This document shows positions 1-5,513 of a DNA stretch of 7,589 bases, one piece after another. How positions within the stretch are numbered: the first letter of the stretch is position 1; each line of letters starts with the position of its first letter. Source of the stretch: Gemmataceae bacterium (GTDB lineage: Bacteria > Planctomycetota > Planctomycetia > Gemmatales > Gemmataceae). Where the stretch lies: the NCBI GenBank assembly GCA_947490035.1, contig CANLGS010000176.1:1-7589 (forward strand), given 5' to 3'. A model generated the notes under the pieces. The model was not told where the DNA came from and searched no databases. It saw nothing but the letters and a program-made list of their open reading frames with translations. The translations under genes and the position numbers were made by a program.

Positions 1-1117
1 GGGCGTGCGGCAGGTGCCGCCGGACCGGGCGCCGGCCGAGCGTGCGGATCGCCTCCGGCAGATCGACCGCGTACACCTCGCGCGCCAGGTCCGCGGGGAT
101 GCGCTGCAACTCGTACAGGCAGCGCTCGGCGCGCGGCCAGATGCCGGCCGCCGCGAGCGGCAGCAGCGGCCCGAGCGCCTGCCGCCACTCCTGCCGCGTC
201 TCGCCGTCCCACTCCAGCACGTCGCCGAGCCGGTCCACCAACTGTCCGAGGGCGGCGAGGGCGCCGGCGGTGGCCTGTTCTCGCGCCTCGTCGCTCGCGG
301 CCTGAGCCGCCTGCGTGCGGAGGATCGCGGCGCGGACCAGATTCCCGTTCTTCTCCGCTTCGGCGGCCTTCTGCAGTTTCCGGGTGGACTCGCCCGCGCT
401 GGTAGAAGGGGTCTGCGCCGCCGGGCCGCTCGCGGGGGTCGCGGTCCACTTGTCATCCGGGGGCGGGTCGCGTTCGGGTTCCGGCGCGCCCTCCGGGCGT
501 GATGCACGCACGAGCTCCGCGAGCTCCAGCCCGGTCGCGAGTGCGTCGCGCACGGTGTGGTCGCGGGGAAGGGCGGGGAAGAACTCTTCGGCCGCGTGTG
601 CGGTGAAGTGGTCGAGGTCGAGGTACACGGCGGCGAACACGCGGTACTGGTCCGCGTCGCTCGCCTCGGGCGCGGCGAAGTGTTCGCTCTCCAGCACGTA
701 GCGGATCTCGCGCGCCGCGCCCGGCCCGAACGCGTTCAGCCGCGCGGAACACGCCTGTGGCGTCAGCTCGCCGGTCGCGAGCTGGCGGTCGATCGCGCTC
801 ATCACGGCGGCGCGGAACAACACTCGCCAGTAGACGTGCAGTTGTTCCGCACGCGGCTTGTGTTCGATCAGGCGGTCGTTCGGGTCGGTCACCAGCAGCA
901 GACGCGACTCCGTCCCGGCCATGACCGTGCGAGGCAGTACGTCCGCGGCGGCGAGGTCGGTGCGGCTGAACCAGTAGGGCAGGTCCGCGTGCGACGGCAG
1001 CGCGCGGCCGCGGTCGGTGAGGAAGTGGAGCACCTGGCGCAGGTGCCGCTCGGGCACCAACCGCAGCGCCGGCTCGACGGCGCGGAGGGCCGGTTCGATG
1101 CTTGAATCGTGCGACAA
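1..1117 (-). CDS. Unrecognised conserved-looking protein, 3' end outside the window
   Basis: I do not recognise this family. The minus frame is open for 372 codons from a TTG at 1117 to the window edge, so the C-terminus is missing. The TTG is chosen because GGGGAG (1124-1129) sits 6 nt upstream, an in-frame TGA lies just before, and no ATG or GTG comes earlier in the frame; a second TTG at 1123 is too close to that site. There is no signal peptide or membrane segment. Residues 1-205 look globular and mixed, with aromatic stretches such as LPYWF and LHVYWRVLF. Residues 206-243 form a Pro/Glu/Asp then Ser/Thr/Ala-rich linker. Residues 244-300 are Ala/Lys/Glu-rich and probably helical or coiled coil, followed by a Trp-containing, Leu-rich part. 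Codon usage is strongly G/C at third positions, which supports real coding. The gene is divergent from the PAC2 gene. A cytoplasmic protein is inferred; function unknown. Confidence 0.8.
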   Translation of the reverse strand, partial: MSHDSSIEPALRAVEPALRLVPERHLRQVLHFLTDRGRALPSHADLPYWFSRTDLAAADVLPRTVMAGTESRLLLVTDPNDRLIEHKPRAEQLHVYWRVLFRAAVMSAIDRQLATGELTPQACSARLNAFGPGAAREIRYVLESEHFAAPEASDADQYRVFAAVYLDLDHFTAHAAEEFFPALPRDHTVRDALATGLELAELVRASRPEGAPEPERDPPPDDKWTATPASGPAAQTPSTSAGESTRKLQKAAEAEKNGNLVRAAILRTQAAQAASDEAREQATAGALAALGQLVDRLGDVLEWDGETRQEWRQALGPLLPLAAAGIWPRAERCLYELQRIPADLAREVYAVDLPEAIRTLGRRPVRRHLPHA

Positions 1118-1155
1118 CGCCAACTCCCCGCGGTGTTCGTAAACTTCTACCCACG

Positions 1156-1183
1156 ATCATCCGGGAACGCGGCCGCCGGTCAA
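1156..1183 (-). promoter_or_regulatory. Candidate promoter for the left-end minus-strand gene
   Basis: On the minus strand TTGACC (1178-1183, five of six matches to a -35 box) is followed after 16 nt by GATGAT (1156-1161, four of six matches to a -10 box), 38 nt before the TTG start at 1117. Spacing and position are plausible for a housekeeping sigma factor. Short matches like this occur by chance, so this is only a candidate. Confidence 0.35.
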
Positions 1184-1276
1184 GCCTCTGGCGCCGAAGT
1201 TCGGTCGTGCCGGACGGCGCGGGCGCGCGCAACCGGAACGCGGCGGTCCGGGCCCACGCGCGACGGCCGCGTGACG

Positions 1277-1282
1277 TATGAT
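1277..1282 (+). promoter_or_regulatory. Candidate -10 element for the PAC2 gene
   Basis: TATGAT matches five of six -10 positions and lies 47 nt before the ATG at 1330. No convincing -35 box is found 16-18 nt upstream, so the call is weak. The 212-nt gap between the two divergent genes (1118-1329) otherwise shows only GC-rich sequence. Confidence 0.25.
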
Positions 1283-1329
1283 GCAGATGGCGGGCGCGCC
1301 GCGCGCCGCCGCAACTGGAGCGGATCATC

Positions 1330-2376
1330 ATGCCCGACATCCCGAAACTTGTTCACCCGTGGTTCGTGGCCGTGTGGCCGGGGATGGGCCACGTCGCGCT
1401 GAACGCGGGCGTCTACCTGCTCGCGAAGCTCGGCATGACGGCCGTGGCCGAGTTCGAGGGCGGCGAACTGTTCGACGTGACGCAGGTGGAAGTGAAGGGC
1501 GGCGTGATCCAGCCGGCCCGCCGGCCGCGGAACCGGTTCTTCGTCTGGACCGACCCGCGCAAACGGCACGACCTCGTCGTGCTGCTCGGCGAGGCGCAGC
1601 CGCCGGTGGGCAAGTTCCCGTTCTGCAAGCAGGTGATCGACTACGTGCGCGAGTTGGGCGTCGAGCGGGTCATCACGTTCGCGGCGATGGCGACGGACAT
1701 GCGGCCGGAACACCCGTCGCGGGTGTTCGGCGCGTCCACCGACGAAGACGGCGTCGCGGAACTCCGCCAACTCGACGTGACGATTCTCGAAGAGGGCAAC
1801 ATCGGCGGGCTGAACGGCGTGCTGCTCGGCGCCGCCGCCGCCGCCGGGCTGCGCGGCAGTTGCTTCCTGGGCGAGATGCCGCAGGTGTTCGCCCAGGTGC
1901 CGTTCCCGAAGGCGTCGCTCGCGATCCTCGAAGGGTTCACCCTCCTGACGGGCGTCGATCTCGACCTGGACGAACTCGCGGAACAGGCCCGCGCCGTCGA
2001 GGATCAGTTGGGCGAACTGCTCTCGCGCGTCGAAAACCGGTACGGCGAGTCGGCGGATGATGTCGCAGCGGAAGAAGGCGACGATGACGATGACGATGAC
2101 GATGACGACGACGACGACGACGACGACGAGGTGTCGGACTTCGCCGGGGACGAGAACGAGATCGAGACCGCCCCGGAGCAAGAGGGGATCGGCTACCAGT
2201 ACGAGGGGCCGGACGAACCGGTGCCGCCGTCGTCGGTGCAACGCATCGAGGAGTTGTTCGCCCGCGCCGCGCACGACCGCAAGAAGGCGTTCGAGCTGAA
2301 GCGCGAACTCGACCGGCTGGGGCTATTCAAGCGCTACGAGGACCGGTTCTTGGACCTGTTCAAGCATTCGGAGTAG
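1330..2376 (+). CDS. PAC2 family protein with a long acidic insert
   Basis: The 348-residue product matches my recollection of the PAC2 family (proteasome assembly chaperone-like fold, Pfam PF09754), known from archaea, actinobacteria and other bacteria and mostly without a proven role. Residues about 8-210 are the domain: WPGMGHVALNAGVYL near residues 16-30, then a strand-rich core (LVVLLGEAQ, RVITFAAMATDM) and GNIGGLNGVLLGAAAAAGL at 156-174, a Gly-rich stretch typical of the family. After residue 215 come a helical stretch, an acidic segment with 16 consecutive Asp (251-266), and a charged helical tail (285-348). There is no signal peptide, so it is probably cytoplasmic. GGAG at 1317-1320 lies 9 nt before the ATG, a slightly long spacing. 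Only 86 nt separate it from the CBM9-like gene, so the two may share a transcript. Some databases label relatives as ATP-grasp or ligase; no such motif is visible. Confidence 0.85.
   Translation: MPDIPKLVHPWFVAVWPGMGHVALNAGVYLLAKLGMTAVAEFEGGELFDVTQVEVKGGVIQPARRPRNRFFVWTDPRKRHDLVVLLGEAQPPVGKFPFCKQVIDYVRELGVERVITFAAMATDMRPEHPSRVFGASTDEDGVAELRQLDVTILEEGNIGGLNGVLLGAAAAAGLRGSCFLGEMPQVFAQVPFPKASLAILEGFTLLTGVDLDLDELAEQARAVEDQLGELLSRVENRYGESADDVAAEEGDDDDDDDDDDDDDDDDEVSDFAGDENEIETAPEQEGIGYQYEGPDEPVPPSSVQRIEELFARAAHDRKKAFELKRELDRLGLFKRYEDRFLDLFKHSE
2080..2127 (+). repeat. In-frame GAT/GAC microsatellite encoding 16 Asp
   Basis: The tract holds four GACGAT hexamers followed by eight GAC triplets, all in the PAC2 reading frame. 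Repeat units of 3 and 6 nt mean that slippage changes the number of Asp residues without shifting the frame. The two sub-arrays suggest two separate expansion phases. The tract lies outside the conserved PAC2 domain, in the flexible region between it and the C-terminal helical tail. Confidence 0.95.
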
Positions 2377-2393
2377 CACTTTGCCCCTTCTCC

Positions 2394-2447
2394 GTGGGAC
2401 AGGCCGCTGGCCTGTCGTTGCTCTGACAGGCCAGCGGCCTGTCCCAC
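2394..2447. repeat. 54-nt nested palindrome, copy 1
   Basis: Two 23-nt arms (2394-2416 and 2425-2447) are perfect reverse complements around an 8-nt loop. Each arm is itself a smaller palindrome: arm 1 contains GACAGGCC-GCT-GGCCTGTC and arm 2 the same with AGC in the middle. The element can therefore fold as one long hairpin or as two adjacent 8-bp hairpins. It starts 17 nt after the PAC2 stop and ends 15 nt before the ATG of the CBM9-like gene. No T-run follows on the plus strand (ACAAAATCG), so it is not a classic intrinsic terminator, though the fold could pause polymerase or protect an mRNA end. A second copy lies at 3537-3590. It resembles dispersed REP-type elements. Confidence 0.95.
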
Positions 2448-2462
2448 AAAATCGAGACGCCC

Positions 2463-3527
2463 ATGACACGCGCTCTGCTTCTGATCCTCGTCGCGCTGGT
2501 GTTGGCGCTGCCGAGCGCCGGCGCGCCGCCCACCGACGCCGACATGCTCGCGCCGTTCCCGCACCCGAAGGGGTATGTGTGCTATCGGGCGCCATCGCCG
2601 ATCACCATCGACGGCGACATCACGGACGCGGCGTGGGACGCGGCCCCGTGGACCGACGCGTTCGTGGACATCGAAGGCGACAAGCAACCCAAGCCGCGGT
2701 TCCGCACGCGGGTCAAGATGCTCTGGGACGACGAGGCGCTGTACATCGCGGCGGAGATGGAGGAGCCGCACGTGTGGGGCGCGCTCAAGGACCACGACGC
2801 GGTCATCTTCTACGACCCGGACTTTGAAGTGTTCCTCGACCCGGACGGCGACAACCACTTGTACGGCGAACTCGAACTCAACGCGCTCAACACGACGTGG
2901 GACTTGTTACTCACGAAGCCTTACAAGGACGGCGGGAAGGCGGTCAACGCGTGGGAGATTACCGGCCTCAAGACCGCCGTGAAGGTCAACGGCACGCTCA
3001 ACGACCCGCGCGACAAGGACACCGGCTGGACGGTCGAAATCAAGTGGCCGTGGAAGGGGCTGGCAGAACTCGGCTCGCTCAAGATGCCGCCGAAGGACGG
3101 CGACCAGTGGCGCATCAACTTCTCGCGCGTCGAGTGGGACATCGACATCGTGGACGGGAAGTATCAGAAGGTGAAGGGCAAGCCGGAAAACAACTGGGTG
3201 TGGTCGCCGCAGGGCGTCATCGACATGCACCGCCCTGAGAGATGGGGTTACTTGCAGTTCAGCACCGCGAAGCCGGGCGAGGCGAAGTTCAAACCCGACG
3301 CGGACTGGGACATCAAAGACACTCTGCACCGCGCGTACTACGCGCAGCGCGCTTTCAACAAGAAGAACGGGAAGTACGCGCTCGCGGCCGCCGATCTGGG
3401 ACTGAAGGAGCCGCCCGGCCGCTTGCAGGTGCAAGCGACGCGGAGCGGCTTCGAGATGGCGTGGGCGGAAAAGGACGGCAAGCCGCGCTACACGATCACG
3501 AACGACGGGCAGTTGCGGAAGGAGTAA
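2463..3527 (+). CDS. Secreted carbohydrate-binding family 9-like protein
   Basis: The 354-residue product starts with a signal peptide (hydrophobic core about 4-18, likely cleaved near Ala-19 to Ala-21), so it should act outside the inner membrane. Residues about 45-268 fit a CBM9-like/DOMON-type beta sandwich (Pfam PF06452): ITIDGDITDAAWDAAPWTD at 47-65, VKMLWDDEALYIAAEMEEP at 84-102, FEVFLDPDGDNHLYGELELN at 121-140, EIKWPWKGL at 192-200, WRINFSRVEW at 216-225 and the closing RPERWGYLQF at 257-266. Relatives often occur as parts of xylanases or as stand-alone proteins; this one has no attached catalytic domain. Residues 280-354 form an additional tail with an AYYAQRAF helix that I do not recognise. 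Sugar binding is inferred from the family; a ligand cannot be read from sequence. The ribosome site is weak (GAG around 2452). The gene sits between two copies of a 54-nt palindrome and converges on the protease pair. Confidence 0.82.
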   Translation: MTRALLLILVALVLALPSAGAPPTDADMLAPFPHPKGYVCYRAPSPITIDGDITDAAWDAAPWTDAFVDIEGDKQPKPRFRTRVKMLWDDEALYIAAEMEEPHVWGALKDHDAVIFYDPDFEVFLDPDGDNHLYGELELNALNTTWDLLLTKPYKDGGKAVNAWEITGLKTAVKVNGTLNDPRDKDTGWTVEIKWPWKGLAELGSLKMPPKDGDQWRINFSRVEWDIDIVDGKYQKVKGKPENNWVWSPQGVIDMHRPERWGYLQFSTAKPGEAKFKPDADWDIKDTLHRAYYAQRAFNKKNGKYALAAADLGLKEPPGRLQVQATRSGFEMAWAEKDGKPRYTITNDGQLRKE

Positions 3528-3536
3528 ACGCACGTT

Positions 3537-3590
3537 GTGGGGTAGGCCGCTGGCCTGCCATTGCGTTGGCAGGCCAGCGGCCTGCCCCAC
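3537..3590. repeat. 54-nt nested palindrome, copy 2
   Basis: Two 24-nt arms (3537-3560 and 3567-3590) pair with a single G-T wobble around a 6-nt loop. Like copy 1 at 2394-2447, each arm is itself palindromic (for example GGCAGGCC-AGC-GGCCTGCC in arm 2). The copies align without gaps at 46 of 54 positions. The element fills the gap between convergent genes, beginning 9 nt after the stop of the CBM9-like gene and ending 6 nt before the stop of the opposing protease gene. It could serve both transcripts as a 3'-end structure, but no T-run follows on either strand. Confidence 0.95.
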
Positions 3591-3596
3591 GAGAGG

Positions 3597-4457
3597 TTAC
3601 AACCCCTTGCCAGGTGTGACGGTGAGCTTCAACTCCTTGCCGTCGCGCTTGACGACGAGCGCCACCGCCTTGCCCGGCTTCGCCAGTGACGCGGCCAAGA
3701 AGGTGTCGCTCACGGTGTCCGTCCAGCGGCCGTCGAGCGTGAGCAGGCGGTCGCCGTTCTTCAACCCGCCGAGCGCCGCGGGACTCTTCGCCAGCACGCT
3801 GTTTACGGTCACGCCGGGGTTTTCGTCGTCCTTCTTGCGATCGTACACGTCGAAGCCCCACACCGCCGCCGGCGCGAGGACGTTCGGCTCGGCCTTCTTG
3901 CCGGACGCCCCGCCCATGAGTTTCTCCATCATGCCGGCCATCGCGTCGCCGGGGATGTAGCCGTTGGGCGTCAGCGTCATCTCCTTCTTCTCGTAGTCGA
4001 TGGTCATCTTGTAGCGCGCGAAGAACGGGAACCCGACGATCCCCTCCACCGGCCCGACCGCCTCCGCGATCGCGGACACAGTCGGGTGGTCCATCACCAT
4101 CGTCGTCATCCCTTCGAGTTTCAACCCGCCGATTTCGAGCTTCTTGATCGTCTTCGCGTTCATCGACGCGCCGAACAGCGGCGCGGTCTTGTCGCCCTTT
4201 TCGAGCAACCCGGCTTCCTTCGCGACCTTGTTGTTGACGAGGTTCGTCGGCGCGCCGGTGTCGAAGATGAGCCGGTACGGACCCTTGTCGTTGATCTTCA
4301 CCTGGATCGCCATGTGCCGCGACTTGAGCAGTTCGAACGGGATAACGATTGGTTTCTCGTCCGGCTTTAGCGGCTCTTTCTCCGGCGGCGCGGAGTACGC
4401 GAGCGGCGACAGCGCGAAGAGTCCGGCGAGCAGGGAAAGTGCGAATGCGCGTTTCAT
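3597..4457 (-). CDS. Secreted retropepsin-like aspartic protease with C-terminal PDZ domain (second of pair)
   Basis: The 286-residue product has a signal peptide (MKRAFALSLLAGLFALSPLA, cleavage near 20-23), so it is periplasmic or secreted. Residues about 38-165 resemble the single-lobe retropepsin-like family (Pfam Asp_protease_2, PF13650): the catalytic motif is LIFDTGAPTNLV with Asp66-Thr67-Gly68, and GIVGFPFF at 139-146 matches the later hydrophobic-hydrophobic-Gly motif. One DTG per chain means a dimer would be needed for catalysis, as known for retropepsins. A Met-rich linker (about 168-185) leads to a PDZ domain at about 200-283 (VNSVLAKSPAALGGLKNGDR). The frame stays open upstream to 4529, but ATG 4457 is chosen because it begins the signal peptide and has AGGGG (4466-4470) 8 nt before it. 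Only 2 nt separate it from the stop of the preceding paralogue, with its ribosome site inside that gene, so translational coupling is likely. Confidence 0.87.
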   Translation of the reverse strand: MKRAFALSLLAGLFALSPLAYSAPPEKEPLKPDEKPIVIPFELLKSRHMAIQVKINDKGPYRLIFDTGAPTNLVNNKVAKEAGLLEKGDKTAPLFGASMNAKTIKKLEIGGLKLEGMTTMVMDHPTVSAIAEAVGPVEGIVGFPFFARYKMTIDYEKKEMTLTPNGYIPGDAMAGMMEKLMGGASGKKAEPNVLAPAAVWGFDVYDRKKDDENPGVTVNSVLAKSPAALGGLKNGDRLLTLDGRWTDTVSDTFLAASLAKPGKAVALVVKRDGKELKLTVTPGKGL

Positions 4458-4459
4458 GG

Positions 4460-5335
4460 TTACAGCCCCTTTCCGAGTTCGACGATCACTTCTTCTTCCT
4501 TGCCGCCGCGGGTGACGTGGAACCGCCACTTCGTGCCGACGCCGGCCTTCGCGAGCGCCTTGTTCAGGTCTTTGCCGCTGTCGATGCCGTCCGTCTTCAC
4601 ACTGGTGATGTGGTCGCCGACCTTCAGCCCGGCCTTCTCCGCGGGGCTGCCGGCGAGTACGGCCTTGATGAACACCTTATTGTCTTTCTCCTCGTACTCG
4701 ATGCCGGTGAAGCCGCGTGGCACGGTGTCGAAGTTCGGCTTGATGCCGAGCATCGCGGTGAGCATCTTGACCATCGGCCCCATCGACTGAATGCCCTCGC
4801 CGCCTTTGCCGCCGAGCGGCACCAGCGGCGGCGGGTCGAACGCGACGAGCGGCTCGAACACCAGTTTGTCGCTGGTCAGGTCGTACTCGATCCGGTACTT
4901 CGCCAGCACGGTGTAGCCGATGACGCCGTGCAACTCGACGCCGGCGAGACCCATGCCGTTCATGCCGTCGAGCTGGACGAGGTCTTCGATCCGCCCGCGG
5001 GCCTTTTCGACCTTCAGCCCGCCTTCGAGTTCAAACGAGTCGAAGTTCACCCAGCCCTTGTCGCCTTCTTCGGCCTTCGCCTTCTCCGCGACCTTCTTGG
5101 TGATGAACACGGCGGGCGCGCCGGTGTCCACGATCAGGTTGAACGGCCCCTTGCCGTTAATCTTGGTGCGCACCATGAGGTGCTTGGTGTCGGTGAGGCG
5201 GTACGGCACCTCGACCTTCGCGGCCTTCGCCGCTCTGGGGTCGGGTGCGGCTTTCGGCTTGTCGTCGGCCCGCGTCGCGAGCAGGGGCAACAGCCCCAAG
5301 CACGCGGCGAGCACGAGCGCGGTGCGCCAGCGCAT
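4460..5335 (-). CDS. Secreted retropepsin-like aspartic protease with C-terminal PDZ domain (first of pair)
   Basis: The 291-residue product has a signal peptide (hydrophobic 5-20, likely cleavage after Ala23 before DDKPK). A charged Lys/Ala linker precedes the protease domain at about 42-162, with FNLIVDTGAPAVFIT carrying Asp70-Thr71-Gly72 and GVIGYTVL at 137-144 as the second family motif. A Gly-rich and Met-rich linker (174-198) separates it from a PDZ domain at about 208-288 (AVLAGSPAEKAGLKVGDHI). Domain order matches the gene at 3597-4457, and both proteins end in GKGL, so they are probably tandem paralogues. ATG 5335 is preferred over the longer open frame reaching 5572 because it starts the signal peptide, has GGAG (5342-5345) 6 nt upstream, and the extra codons would cross a repeat. 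Substrate unknown; PDZ domains of exported proteases often bind substrate C-termini. Loss of protease activity cannot be excluded, but the DTG is intact. Confidence 0.87.
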   Translation of the reverse strand: MRWRTALVLAACLGLLPLLATRADDKPKAAPDPRAAKAAKVEVPYRLTDTKHLMVRTKINGKGPFNLIVDTGAPAVFITKKVAEKAKAEEGDKGWVNFDSFELEGGLKVEKARGRIEDLVQLDGMNGMGLAGVELHGVIGYTVLAKYRIEYDLTSDKLVFEPLVAFDPPPLVPLGGKGGEGIQSMGPMVKMLTAMLGIKPNFDTVPRGFTGIEYEEKDNKVFIKAVLAGSPAEKAGLKVGDHITSVKTDGIDSGKDLNKALAKAGVGTKWRFHVTRGGKEEEVIVELGKGL

Positions 5336-5366
5336 GTGTGTCTCCGTGGAGAAGGTACTGTGAGGG

Positions 5367-5372
5367 ATTGTA
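5367..5372 (-). promoter_or_regulatory. Candidate -10 element for the protease pair
   Basis: On the minus strand TACAAT matches five of six -10 positions and lies 31 nt before the ATG at 5335. The expected -35 position falls at the edge of the fold-back repeat and shows no good match. If real, it would give the two protease genes their own transcript, separate from the redox gene. Confidence 0.35.
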
Positions 5373-5389
5373 GCAGGGGCCGGAAAGAA

Positions 5390-5504
5390 AAGAGCCGCAG
5401 ATGAACGCAGAGAACGCAGATCAAAACAAAGAGAGAAGAGTGTGTTTTCAGAACTCTGTCTCTTGGCTTTAATCTGCGTTCTTCTGCGTTTATCTGCGGC
5501 TCTT
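5390..5504. repeat. 115-nt fold-back repeat, possible terminator on the minus strand
   Basis: Arms at 5390-5421 and 5472-5504 are reverse complements apart from one mismatch and one 1-nt insertion. Each arm is built of three short units containing GCAGA (or TCTGC on the opposite arm): starts at 5397, 5407 and 5416 on the left, and 5473, 5483 and 5493 on the right, giving a period near 10 nt. The 50-nt middle is also partly self-complementary. The element begins 9 nt after the stop of the redox fusion gene, read on the minus strand, and is followed there by TCTTTTCTTT, so it could act as an intrinsic terminator. I recall similar CTGCGTTCATCTGCGG-type intergenic repeats from planctomycetes and other environmental bacteria, but this needs a genome search. 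Confidence 0.9.
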
Positions 5505-5513
5505 GTGCTTTGC

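Noticed and set aside
1293..1307. A 15-nt palindrome (GGCGCGC-C-GCGCGCC) just before the PAC2 gene
   Set aside because: The 1-nt centre cannot form a hairpin loop, and alternating GC runs of this size arise easily in such GC-rich sequence. An operator is possible but unsupported.
453..1340. A 295-codon minus-strand open frame starting at 1340
   Set aside because: It is Arg/Pro-rich low-complexity sequence in a frame offset from the convincing minus-strand gene that begins at TTG 1117.
1180..2274. A 364-codon minus-strand open frame with a Val/Ile run
   Set aside because: It is the antisense shadow of the PAC2 gene; the Val/Ile run is just the GAT/GAC microsatellite read backwards.
2394..2447. 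Reading palindrome copy 1 as a classic rho-independent terminator
   Set aside because: The stem is strong, but no T-run follows it on either strand, so it is reported as a repeat with possible 3'-end roles.
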